From an uncultured Spirochaetaceae bacterium (GTDB taxonomy: Bacteria > Spirochaetota > Spirochaetia > Treponematales > Treponemataceae): 38,617 nucleotides of DNA. The position numbers and the translations under genes were made by a program. A model generated the notes under the pieces. That model saw only the letters and a program-made list of their open reading frames with translations, made no database searches and had not been told where the DNA came from. Below are positions 17,222 through 25,477 of this stretch, one piece after another. The stretch lies in contig CACZPR010000112.1 in NCBI GenBank assembly GCA_902783155.1, positions 1-38,617 of the forward strand, written 5' to 3'. Each line of letters begins with the position of its first letter. Position 1 is the stretch's first letter.

Positions 17222-18262
17222 ATGCTCACAAAGGATTTTTATTTTGATTTGCCACAGGAATTGATTGCGCAGAAACCGTCGGGAGAGCGTGGAAACGACA
17301 GGCTCATGCTTCTGGGACGGAAAAGCGGCGTGGTGGAAAATCATCTCATGGAAGATTTGCCGTCGCTTGTCGATGAGGGCACTCTGATGATTTTCAACAA
17401 CAGCAAGGTTCGCCGGAGCAGGTGCTATGGAATCAAGACAACAAGCGGACGCGAACAGGAATTTATGTTCCTTAACCAGACCGGTCCCGATGGCGACACA
17501 TGGAACACAATGGTGCGCGGCGCAAAAAAAGTAAAGGCCGGAAACGTCTACAGATTTTCAGATGGCTCCGAGGGAACGATTGTTCATAATGATGACGACG
17601 AGAAAAGCGAATTCCGCACAATAAAATTTCCATTCAGAATCACCGAGGACTGGTTTGAAAAAGTCGGACACATTCCCCTTCCACCGTACATAAGGCGCGA
17701 GGATGACGACACGGATTCTGAACGCTACCAGACAATCTACGCAAAGGAAGTCGGAAGTGCCGCATGTCCAACAGCCGGCCTGCATTTTACCGAACCTGTG
17801 CTTCAGAAACTGCGCGACAGGGGAATCGGTCTTGAATGGATTACGCTGCACGTGGGCCTTGGAACTTTTCTTCCGGTCCGCGCGGAAAATATCGAGGACC
17901 ACAAGATGCACGAGGAAATCTACACTGTCCCTTATGATGTCGCGGAGAAAATCAACACGGCAAAAAAAGAGGGGCGGCCAATTCTTGCAGTGGGAACAAC
18001 GTCTGTCAGGACACTGGAGAGCGCGTGCGATGAAAACGGAATGGTGCAGGGCGGAACAAGGGGAACCCACATTTTCATGTATCCCGGCTACAGGTTCAAG
18101 GTTGTGGACCAGATGTTTACAAATTTCCACACCCCTGAGTCAACCTTGATTATGCTCGTGTCCGCATTCTCCACACGCGAAAATATTTTGAACGCATACA
18201 AAACTGCCGTGCAGGAAAAATACAGATTCTTTTCCTACGGGGACGCGATGCTCATAAAATAA
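17222..18262 (+). CDS. queA: S-adenosylmethionine:tRNA ribosyltransferase-isomerase
   Basis: QueA transfers the ribosyl part of SAM to preQ1 in tRNA anticodons, forming epoxyqueuosine. The start FYFDLPQELIAQKPSGERGNDRLM, the central GSAACPTAGLHFTE and LHVGLGTFLPVR, and the C-terminal TNFHTPESTLIMLVSAF are diagnostic. It is full length (346 aa). GGGAG precedes ATG 17222. It follows ruvB by 34 nt in the common ruv-queA arrangement, and its end faces the convergent molybdo-flavoprotein gene with 21 nt between and no terminator seen. Confidence 0.96.
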   Translation: MLTKDFYFDLPQELIAQKPSGERGNDRLMLLGRKSGVVENHLMEDLPSLVDEGTLMIFNNSKVRRSRCYGIKTTSGREQEFMFLNQTGPDGDTWNTMVRGAKKVKAGNVYRFSDGSEGTIVHNDDDEKSEFRTIKFPFRITEDWFEKVGHIPLPPYIRREDDDTDSERYQTIYAKEVGSAACPTAGLHFTEPVLQKLRDRGIGLEWITLHVGLGTFLPVRAENIEDHKMHEEIYTVPYDVAEKINTAKKEGRPILAVGTTSVRTLESACDENGMVQGGTRGTHIFMYPGYRFKVVDQMFTNFHTPESTLIMLVSAFSTRENILNAYKTAVQEKYRFFSYGDAMLIK

Positions 18263-18283
18263 AGCGCGGAGAAAATTTTGTGT

Positions 18284-19738
18284 CTACATCAGCTGTTCCA
18301 GTGCGGAGCGGAGCAGGCTTTTGAACTGCTGCTCTATCATTGGGTCGCTGCTGTTGCCACATTTTTCCGTAAAAATTTTTTCAGCGTTTGCAATGCACGT
18401 GTTTATCATTTTTTCAGGCAACGGAATTTTTTGTCCAATCAAATCGGAGCTGAATCCGTATTTCACTCTCTTGTGGAGCGCCTTTTTTTTGTGCTTGAAA
18501 ATTTCATCGTGGTGTGTCAACTCGCCTTTTCCGGAGAATGCAATTTTTATATTGTAGATATGGTCACGTTCGGTTTCAACCAAAAATGAAAATCCAGCGG
18601 TTCCACCGTATAGAAAATTTGTTGAGCCAAGCCGTCTGTAGATTGATGTGCTCCAGTTGTTTATTGGAATACGGATTTTTGTGAGAATCTCCTTGGGTCC
18701 AGGATTTTTAAACTCATAGGCCATCACAACTTTTTTTATTTCCTTATGCTCGTTTGCCGATGCGATTTCAAATTTTGCGTCGAGGGCGAGAAGTGCTGAC
18801 CATGTGCTTCCCTTGTGGTCTGGAATGCAAATGTTTCCACCGATTGTCGAAAGGTTTCTCATTGAGTGGCTCCCGATTTGTGAGACCGAATCACGAAGAA
18901 CCTGCGGAATCCTTTGGTGGTTGAGCAAGGCATTCAATGTAACTGCTGCACCGATTTCTATATACCGCTCGTGCCGTTCAATTGATTGCAGCTCCGATAT
19001 TTTTTTCAGACTGATTATTGTGTTGCGTGGGGCTGGCTTTGCCTCAATGTTCTGAATGTCCACCGCGCTTTCAAGTTCTTCATAGGTTCCACCGGCGGAA
19101 ATATAGAAGTCAGGATTTTTATCCATCACCTGGAATGCTTCCTGTATTGATGTCGGAAAAAACATTTTTCCATTGGCATCCGTGTTTTCAATTTCATCCT
19201 GTTCCGCTGGATTCTCGTTTTCTGGTACCGCCGCTTGATTTTTCTTTGTCGTGGTGGAATTGGATTCCCTTGTTTTTCTTGCCACCTTGAAATCGTATGC
19301 GTATAGAATTCCTTCGCACAAAGTTTCATCGTCCGTGCAGCATGTGTTCAATCCTTTCACGGCATTTAAAACTCTTTCCTTTGACGGTTTGCCATTTTTC
19401 AGTAAATCATAGGCTGTAAAAAACTTTCCGGCATCGCAATATCCACAGAGATTTATTCCGGCCTTCTCAAATCCTTTTGCAATGTCTTTTGCCTCTGGAA
19501 ATGTTTTTTGAAAATGCGACAGTGTAATAATTTCATCGTCGCCCTGTATTGATGCGACCGATATTTTGCAGGACGGAACAGGATTGTCATTCAATAGGAC
19601 CATGCAGTTTCCGCAGAATCCATTTGAGCATCCAAGCTTGACAGTCTTGATTCCATTTTTTCTGAGGACCTTCTGTAGACTTTCCTCCGTGTATGGCTCC
19701 ACATTTTTTTTACCGTTGATTTTGTAAGAGATTGTCAA
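18284..19738 (-). CDS. Molybdenum-hydroxylase-like [2Fe-2S]/FAD subunit (XdhA-like), altered second cluster
   Basis: The 484-residue protein has the small-subunit layout of bacterial xanthine dehydrogenases. It has a plant-type [2Fe-2S] domain (C37, C42, C45, C57), a helical second [2Fe-2S] domain, an FAD-binding domain with AGGTYEEL and STIGGNICIPD (about 195-375) and a C-terminal flavoprotein domain. The second cluster is atypical: CGYC (C98, C101) is present, but the usual CRC is TCC (C133-C134). It starts at TTG 19738, overlapping the stop of the partner subunit. Electron transfer from an unknown substrate to a quinone or NAD would be the family role; whether it still works is unclear given the partner's losses. 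Confidence 0.82.
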   Translation of the reverse strand: MTISYKINGKKNVEPYTEESLQKVLRKNGIKTVKLGCSNGFCGNCMVLLNDNPVPSCKISVASIQGDDEIITLSHFQKTFPEAKDIAKGFEKAGINLCGYCDAGKFFTAYDLLKNGKPSKERVLNAVKGLNTCCTDDETLCEGILYAYDFKVARKTRESNSTTTKKNQAAVPENENPAEQDEIENTDANGKMFFPTSIQEAFQVMDKNPDFYISAGGTYEELESAVDIQNIEAKPAPRNTIISLKKISELQSIERHERYIEIGAAVTLNALLNHQRIPQVLRDSVSQIGSHSMRNLSTIGGNICIPDHKGSTWSALLALDAKFEIASANEHKEIKKVVMAYEFKNPGPKEILTKIRIPINNWSTSIYRRLGSTNFLYGGTAGFSFLVETERDHIYNIKIAFSGKGELTHHDEIFKHKKKALHKRVKYGFSSDLIGQKIPLPEKMINTCIANAEKIFTEKCGNSSDPMIEQQFKSLLRSALEQLM

Positions 19739-22050
19739 TTGATTGCCTCCCGACCAATCATGTTTCTTCGCTGCATGATTTTGTAGATAGTGTCCGTCTG
19801 CAATGGAAACTCCGTTATTGGCTCTCCAACAACCTGAGAGATTGCCTGTGCTATTGCGGACGGCAAAATCTGGTAAGGGATTTCTCCAATCTGCGCCGAG
19901 CCTTTTTCTGATTCAACAAAGTCTATGTTGATTTTGTCTGGCTTGTCGCTTTCTCCATCTATCATTCCCGAAAGAATTTTGTGGACCGCAAGTTTGATGC
20001 TGTTTTCGGCTGCCTCCCTGTTGCAAATCTTTCCACCGTCAATCAGCAGTGAAAGTTCACGAATGTGCGGAGTGAATGTCTCCATGTCGATTTCCAAATC
20101 AACAACCGCAATTCCAAATCCCTCGGTCAAAAATGGGCGGCCCTCAAATTTGGCGGTGTTCCATTGTTTTTTCTTACGCTCTGTTATTCTTCGTTCTATG
20201 ATTATCGGAAACTTTTTTTTCTGGGTCCTTGCCTTGAGCAGTGCATCGCAGCATCTGTCAATCAATTCCATTGTCACGCTGATGTTTGAATTTACAACGT
20301 CTGGAATCAATGGTTCTTCTGAAATTGAAAAGTCCGAATCCACATTTATGTTTGCAGGGGAAACTCCAAGTTCGCTGGATATTTTGTTTTTCAAAATCTC
20401 AATTGATGGTTTTGAGTTAAGCGGAGTGTGGATTGTAAGACTGTTTTCGCTTTCCCAGATTATTTCAAGAGCGGGGTCGCTATCCCTGTACATCTGCGAA
20501 CCAAAGTAGCATGTTCCCTCAAATCCACAGGAAAGTCCGACACCTCTCTGCGGAAAATTTATTTTGTGGAAATCTTTTTGTTTTCCATCTTTTTTTTCAT
20601 CATCATCTTTTTCAAGCACGGAAAAAATGTCGTCAATCTTTTTTTCGTTGTTCAGTTTGTATGAAAAATAAATTCTGTGAAACTTTGTGTCGTCGCATAT
20701 TTTGTCCATGAGTTCATTTTTGTGTTCCTGCAAAAAATTGAAGGGCATGTGCGGAATCAAAATGTCGGGCGATGAGAAATTAATTTTTCTTATTTCGGCT
20801 GGTGAGATGTTCAGTTTTTTGCTGATTTCGTTCATCTGGTTTTCGATGGCAAAGAACGCCGCTGAATCAAGCATCTGTAGTTTTATGGACGATGCGCTTT
20901 CAAAAGTTGCAATGGCCCGCGCTGTGATTTCTAAATTTGGAACCATATAGCATCCGTATGAAGCAATTGCAAGTCGGTCCACAATTTCCTGTGCGAATGG
21001 ATTGTAGAATCCAGCCTCCACATCAATATGGATATCCATCGCCTGGATTTTTCCATCATCATCCGTACCAGTCCTGTTCGTTATACTGATGGGCTGCATC
21101 GTGTCCATAAATTTTTTTTGCTCGGAAGTGGAGTAGACCAGCTTCACAATTTTTTTTGTACGGTACGAAGCAACTGCAACCTGTGCCGCGATGACTGAAT
21201 TGTACCACACAGCGTTTGAGGAGGAATTGGTCGAACGTGTTTTGTTGATTTTTATGTTCTCTGGTTTTATTGCAAGAACATCGGCGACAGCCTGCCTCAT
21301 ATTGCTCAACCAGAGACTCTGCGCGTATATCTCTATTTCGGTCTCACCGTTTTCGTCGGAACAAAAGCATATAGCTCCCGAGGGTTCATGGAAATCGCTC
21401 GAATCAATTTTGTAGGTCCACTTGTTTTCAATGATGTGCGGGCATACTGCCAGAGCCTGGTCAATTCCTTTTGGGGACCCTTTTTTTACTCTTCCAAAGC
21501 ATGGGCCGGACTGCACCGTTCGTGTCGCCACCACCGAAAAATTGTCAACGCTTATTTCCTGAAAATTGAATTCATCAAGCCCGGAAATTTGAAGCTCCTT
21601 TGTTATCTCCATTATTTCGTCAGGATTTTTTGTTGAGATTTTTGTTGACCTGTTAAAATCCTTGCTGCCGGGAATATTCATTTCCTTGTATATGACAGCA
21701 ATATTTTTTGAAAGCTCCAGAACTTTTTCCTCGTTCGGTCCAACGACAACACCAAGAGGTTCACCCTGATATGAAATGTGTTCCTGACAAAAAATTGGAA
21801 CCGAATTTGTTCCGTCCGGACTTTCAATAAATTTTTTACCGGGAATGTCGTCCGCCGTAATTACACTGTAACCGTCCTGAAGACCGTCCTGCTGGATTGA
21901 AATGAAGGAACCTGAGAAAGAGCTTCTGATTATCGCACCATAAAGCATCCCTGGAAAACTATAGTCGCTGTAGAATTCCTTTTGATATGAGAACCTTGAT
22001 TTTTTCTTTGGAGCCTTTTCCTGTTCAGTCTCAGTTTTTGTTTTATGCAT
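19735..22050 (-). CDS. Molybdenum-hydroxylase-like large subunit (XdhB/CoxL-like) lacking cofactor motifs
   Basis: The 771-residue protein aligns in outline with the molybdopterin-binding subunit. An N-terminal aldehyde-oxidase-like domain (YGAIIRS.. VITADDIPG.. YQGEPLGVVV) precedes the molybdopterin domains (EPSGAICFCS.., ARAIATFES). The glycine-rich GGGFGGKE loop is replaced by RSTNSSSNAVW, the RGFG-like cofactor motif by MLDSAAF, and no GxxE active-site glutamate motif is evident near the C-terminus (GEIPYQILPSAIAQ instead). Cofactor binding or catalysis is thus doubtful. ATG 22050 has AAAGGA and lies 8 nt inside the end of the aminotransferase gene. From memory, a relative in T. pallidum is annotated quinoline 2-oxidoreductase beside similar sugar genes. 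Confidence 0.78.
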   Translation of the reverse strand: MHKTKTETEQEKAPKKKSRFSYQKEFYSDYSFPGMLYGAIIRSSFSGSFISIQQDGLQDGYSVITADDIPGKKFIESPDGTNSVPIFCQEHISYQGEPLGVVVGPNEEKVLELSKNIAVIYKEMNIPGSKDFNRSTKISTKNPDEIMEITKELQISGLDEFNFQEISVDNFSVVATRTVQSGPCFGRVKKGSPKGIDQALAVCPHIIENKWTYKIDSSDFHEPSGAICFCSDENGETEIEIYAQSLWLSNMRQAVADVLAIKPENIKINKTRSTNSSSNAVWYNSVIAAQVAVASYRTKKIVKLVYSTSEQKKFMDTMQPISITNRTGTDDDGKIQAMDIHIDVEAGFYNPFAQEIVDRLAIASYGCYMVPNLEITARAIATFESASSIKLQMLDSAAFFAIENQMNEISKKLNISPAEIRKINFSSPDILIPHMPFNFLQEHKNELMDKICDDTKFHRIYFSYKLNNEKKIDDIFSVLEKDDDEKKDGKQKDFHKINFPQRGVGLSCGFEGTCYFGSQMYRDSDPALEIIWESENSLTIHTPLNSKPSIEILKNKISSELGVSPANINVDSDFSISEEPLIPDVVNSNISVTMELIDRCCDALLKARTQKKKFPIIIERRITERKKKQWNTAKFEGRPFLTEGFGIAVVDLEIDMETFTPHIRELSLLIDGGKICNREAAENSIKLAVHKILSGMIDGESDKPDKINIDFVESEKGSAQIGEIPYQILPSAIAQAISQVVGEPITEFPLQTDTIYKIMQRRNMIGREAIN

Positions 22051-23218
22051 GACATTCCTTTCCAATTTCTTCCACAGTTTTTATGACAGTCTCAACCATT
22101 TCATCCGTCATGTCGGGCCACAATGGAAGAGTGATTGTCTGGCTGTACTGTTTGGCCGCGTTTGGGAAATTTTTTTCAGTGAAATCGGCGTAAAGATTTT
22201 TCCAGTATGAGAAATAAAAAATTGGAATAAAATGCACGCTGATTCCAATCCCACGCTCCTGTAGTTTTTTTGCAAAAGAGTCCCTGTCGCATTTAAGTTT
22301 TGTCAAATCAAGACGCATAAGATAAAGATGCCACGAGTTTCCCTCTCCATCCGGCGGGAGTTTTATAAAATCAAATTTTGAAAAAGCCTCATTGTATTTT
22401 GCGGCATGTCTTTTTCTTTTTTCATCAAACTCATCCGCCCGCGAAAGCTGCACACGCCCAAGTGCCGCAAGTATGTCAGGAAGATTTGATTTATATCCAG
22501 GGGCGACAATGTCATAAACCCATGAGGCTTTTGGGGAAGTGTAGCGGTCCCATGTTGTTCTGTCCATTCCATGAAGACGCATCATTTCCATTCGTTTTGC
22601 AAGGGACGCATCGTTTGTCGTCACCATTCCGCCTTCGCCAGTTGTAATTGTCTTTGTAGCGTAAAACGAAAACACACCGGCATCTCCAATCGAACCTGCG
22701 TATCCCATTTTTGTTTTGCTTGGAAAAGAGTGTGCGCAATCCTCTATAACTTTCACATTATATTTTTTTGCAATTGCCATTATGGATTCCATGTCACACA
22801 CATTTCCGGCGATATGGACAGGAACAATTGCTACAACATTTTTCCCTTTTTCGCTCTCAAGAATTTTTTCAACGCTCTTTGGGTCGATTGAATATGTGTC
22901 GCTTTCTATGTCAGCAAAATAAACATCCGCACCAAGGTGTCTTGCGCTCGCTGCCGTGGAGACGAATGTGTAGGGTGTTGTTATCACTGCTTTGCCCTGA
23001 CCAACGCCACATGCCTCCATCGCAAGAATCATTCCGCTTGTGTTGCTGTTGACCGCGAGCGCATACTTTGTCCCTATTTTTTCTGCGAACTCTTTTTCAA
23101 AAGCAGCAACCTGTTTTCCTGTTGTAAGCCATCCGCTCCTCAAAACATCCAGAACGGCATCTTCCTCCGCTTTTCCTATTGAGGCCTTGAAAAATGGAAC
23201 CTTTATTTCCGCACTCAT
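22043..23218 (-). CDS. DegT/DnrJ/EryC1/StrS sugar aminotransferase
   Basis: A PLP-dependent aminotransferase that typically converts a 4-keto (or 3-keto) NDP-sugar into an amino sugar. K189 in FSFYATKTITTGEGG is the PLP lysine and D160 in IEDCAHS contacts the pyridine nitrogen; the N-terminal PFFKASIGKAEEDAV segment is typical. The 391 residues are full length. The start ATG 23218 overlaps the stop of the upstream dehydratase gene as TGATG, with AAGGTGG upstream. Following a 4,6-dehydratase, the likely product is a 4-amino-4,6-dideoxy sugar nucleotide, as in bacillosamine or related pathways. Confidence 0.92.
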   Translation of the reverse strand: MSAEIKVPFFKASIGKAEEDAVLDVLRSGWLTTGKQVAAFEKEFAEKIGTKYALAVNSNTSGMILAMEACGVGQGKAVITTPYTFVSTAASARHLGADVYFADIESDTYSIDPKSVEKILESEKGKNVVAIVPVHIAGNVCDMESIMAIAKKYNVKVIEDCAHSFPSKTKMGYAGSIGDAGVFSFYATKTITTGEGGMVTTNDASLAKRMEMMRLHGMDRTTWDRYTSPKASWVYDIVAPGYKSNLPDILAALGRVQLSRADEFDEKRKRHAAKYNEAFSKFDFIKLPPDGEGNSWHLYLMRLDLTKLKCDRDSFAKKLQERGIGISVHFIPIFYFSYWKNLYADFTEKNFPNAAKQYSQTITLPLWPDMTDEMVETVIKTVEEIGKECHA

Positions 23219-24738
23219 CACAACACCACCTTTGAGGATTCCGAAGCATCCCCTTTTTTATTTTCATTGCTACTGTAGAACTCGTCCAGACTTGGGACCG
23301 CGGCACGAAGAATTTCAATCAGCATTTCCCTGTTTCTGAACATCTGCGTTTTTTCCGAATCAAAAAAACATATTGGCTTCATCTTTTGCAGAAGTTCATC
23401 CAGATTGAAACCTGGACTCTGGCTGGTCAGCGTAAAAAGTTTTTGGTATTTTGTTCTTGTCGGATTTTCTTCTTTGAGCCACAGCGGTTCATAAAGTCTT
23501 TCTCCTGGACGGCATCCGATTATTTTTATGTCCATGTCCTTGTAAGGCTCGAATCCAGAGAATCTTATAATCTGTTCCGCGATGTCAATAATCTTTACAG
23601 GCTCCCCCATGTCAAGAAGATACGACTGTCCGTTTTCTCCAACGCCTCCTGTCTGTAGCACAAGTGAACATGCTTCTGGAATCGTCATAAAGAAACGCTC
23701 CATGTTTTTGTCGGTGACGGTGACAGGTCCTCCGTTCTGAATCTGCTCCATGAAAACTGGAAGCAGGGAGCCTCTGGAACCAAGCACGTTTCCAAAGCGC
23801 ACGAACATGAACGACTGCCCGGCCTTTGTTTTTTTTGCCGTCGCGAGAATCTGTTTTTCGCAAATCATTTTGCTTACACCGTAAACTGAAACTGGTGACA
23901 CAGCCTTGTCTGTTGAAATCAGCACGAAACGCTCCACACCAAATTCAAGTGCGGCATCAAGAAGGTTCTGTGTTCCGTAGACATTGTTTTCAATTACGGC
24001 GACAGGATTTTGCTCCATCATCGGGACGTGCTTGTATGCCGCGCAATGGAAAATAACATCGGTCTTTGTGTGCGAGATTATGTAGCGAACATATTCCCTG
24101 TCCCTCATGTCGCCTATGATTGGAACTATGGACGCTTTTTCTCCGACGCCCTCGTTCTGCAGCACGTTCAGTTCTCGGTAGATTTTTACAATCGAATTTT
24201 CACCGTGGCCAAAAAGATATATTCTCTCAGTTCCACCGGAAAGAAGCTGCCTCGCAAGTTCCGAACCGATTGAGCCACCTGCGCCCGTAATCAGCACACG
24301 CTTGTTTTTGAGATACGAAAGGCTTTCCTCCAGCGGAATTACAACCGGTGTCCGCCCAAGGATGTCCAGCGGATTTATTTCCCTTGCCTGCACGAGATGA
24401 ACCTTTCCGTTTATCACCTGGCTGATTGAGGGAAGAATTTTGATGTGGAAAAAATTTGCGTTCTTGAGTGCGGAATAGATTTCCCTTGTCCGTTCGACCG
24501 TCGCGGATGGAATTGCGATAATGGCCTCGTCGATTCCGTTCACATTCAAAATGGGGGCCACAGTTTCGATTGGACCAAGCACGGGGATTCCGTCAATCTG
24601 TTTTCCAATCAGGTCCTTGCTGTCATCAAGAAAGGCGGCAATCTTCCCAAAAATTTTTTTTCGCTTTATGTCCTCGGCAATCATCTGTCCGGCAAATCCT
24701 GCCCCGATGATGTAGAGCTTTGAATCCACGCTCGCCAT
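23218..24738 (-). CDS. NDP-sugar 4,6-dehydratase/epimerase, CapD/WbpM-like without membrane domain
   Basis: The 506-residue protein has an N-terminal Rossmann-like CoA-binding-type domain (LYIIGAGFAGQMIAEDI, residues 7-120). An extended short-chain dehydrogenase domain follows, with LITGAGGSIGSELARQLL (GxxGxxG at 152-158), HCAAYKHVPMME, STDKAV and Y286-x3-K290. This is the PglF/WbpM/CapD group, most of which dehydrate UDP-GlcNAc. The usual four N-terminal membrane helices are absent, so this form is soluble. The start has AAGGA before ATG 24738. It heads the minus-strand cluster with the aminotransferase and the two molybdo-flavoprotein-like subunits, all overlapping, so they are probably made together. 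Confidence 0.9.
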   Translation of the reverse strand: MASVDSKLYIIGAGFAGQMIAEDIKRKKIFGKIAAFLDDSKDLIGKQIDGIPVLGPIETVAPILNVNGIDEAIIAIPSATVERTREIYSALKNANFFHIKILPSISQVINGKVHLVQAREINPLDILGRTPVVIPLEESLSYLKNKRVLITGAGGSIGSELARQLLSGGTERIYLFGHGENSIVKIYRELNVLQNEGVGEKASIVPIIGDMRDREYVRYIISHTKTDVIFHCAAYKHVPMMEQNPVAVIENNVYGTQNLLDAALEFGVERFVLISTDKAVSPVSVYGVSKMICEKQILATAKKTKAGQSFMFVRFGNVLGSRGSLLPVFMEQIQNGGPVTVTDKNMERFFMTIPEACSLVLQTGGVGENGQSYLLDMGEPVKIIDIAEQIIRFSGFEPYKDMDIKIIGCRPGERLYEPLWLKEENPTRTKYQKLFTLTSQSPGFNLDELLQKMKPICFFDSEKTQMFRNREMLIEILRAAVPSLDEFYSSNENKKGDASESSKVVL

Positions 24739-24924
24739 ATTTTCCTTCCATGTTTTATCTATAAAATAGTATTCATTTTTATATCGTCATATTTTGTTCA
24801 ATATGTAAGTGCGGGGTCGCTTCAAAATACAGGTCCGAAAAAACTAAACTGAATTTCCCAGAAGCCGATTATTTAAAGGAGGGCATGTTTTTTTGTGCCT
24901 ATACAAAATTTCCGGGGGCGAACA

Positions 24925-25434
24925 ATGACGAAACTTAGAAACCTGATTTCATTTATGGTGGTGCTGATTTTTTCTGTCGCATCCGCATCGGCCTCTGTGA
25001 TTTCATTCCAGATTATACAGCACGACAAGTCTCAGACCGAGGTTAGGGATTCGTCCTACATAATCGAGAACACACTGTTCGACTATTTTTTCAACAAGGG
25101 CTTTGTCACCACAAACTGTCCGACAGCTACAACGGAAGACAGCTCGGACGACATGGGGATTTTTTCACGCTCGTTCTTCAACGCCAAGGTGGGCTACTGC
25201 AATTATTTCATAGTCCTAACCGTTGACTACGATGTGCGCATTTCAAAAAACACAAAAGGAAATTTCCTTTCAAATATTGATTCTATTTCATGGCAGGTTT
25301 ATGACACCAAGACATCCAAAGTGATTGCGGAAGGCTCCAAAGAGGTCGGAGAGGTTTCGGCGCAGAGGAACAACGAAAAGGGTATCATAGGTTTTGCCAC
25401 AGAAATAGCTGCCGACATTTATGACGAGCTTTGA
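24925..25434 (+). CDS. Small exported protein of unknown function
   Basis: The 169-residue protein has a typical signal peptide (Lys and Arg near the N-terminus, then ISFMVVLIFSVASASAS, cleavage likely about residue 25). The mature domain is of alternating beta and helical character and contains two cysteines (in NCPT and GYCN) that could form a disulfide. I do not recognise it. ATG 24925 is preceded by GGGGG at a good distance; an in-frame GTG at 24895 with AGGAGG 12 nt upstream would add ten residues, and I cannot exclude it. It lies 43 nt upstream of the RlpA-like gene, probably in one transcript, so an envelope role is plausible. Confidence 0.75.
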   Translation: MTKLRNLISFMVVLIFSVASASASVISFQIIQHDKSQTEVRDSSYIIENTLFDYFFNKGFVTTNCPTATTEDSSDDMGIFSRSFFNAKVGYCNYFIVLTVDYDVRISKNTKGNFLSNIDSISWQVYDTKTSKVIAEGSKEVGEVSAQRNNEKGIIGFATEIAADIYDEL

Positions 25435-25477
25435 CTTTTGATTTAGTTAAAAAAAGTTCGGCATAGTGGAGAATTGT

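Noticed and set aside
24885-24938. 17-codon reading frame (MFFCAYTKFPG...) right after AAAGGAGGG
   Set aside because: The ribosome site is only about 2 nt from the ATG, too close to work well, and the peptide has no leader-peptide pattern such as repeated regulatory codons.
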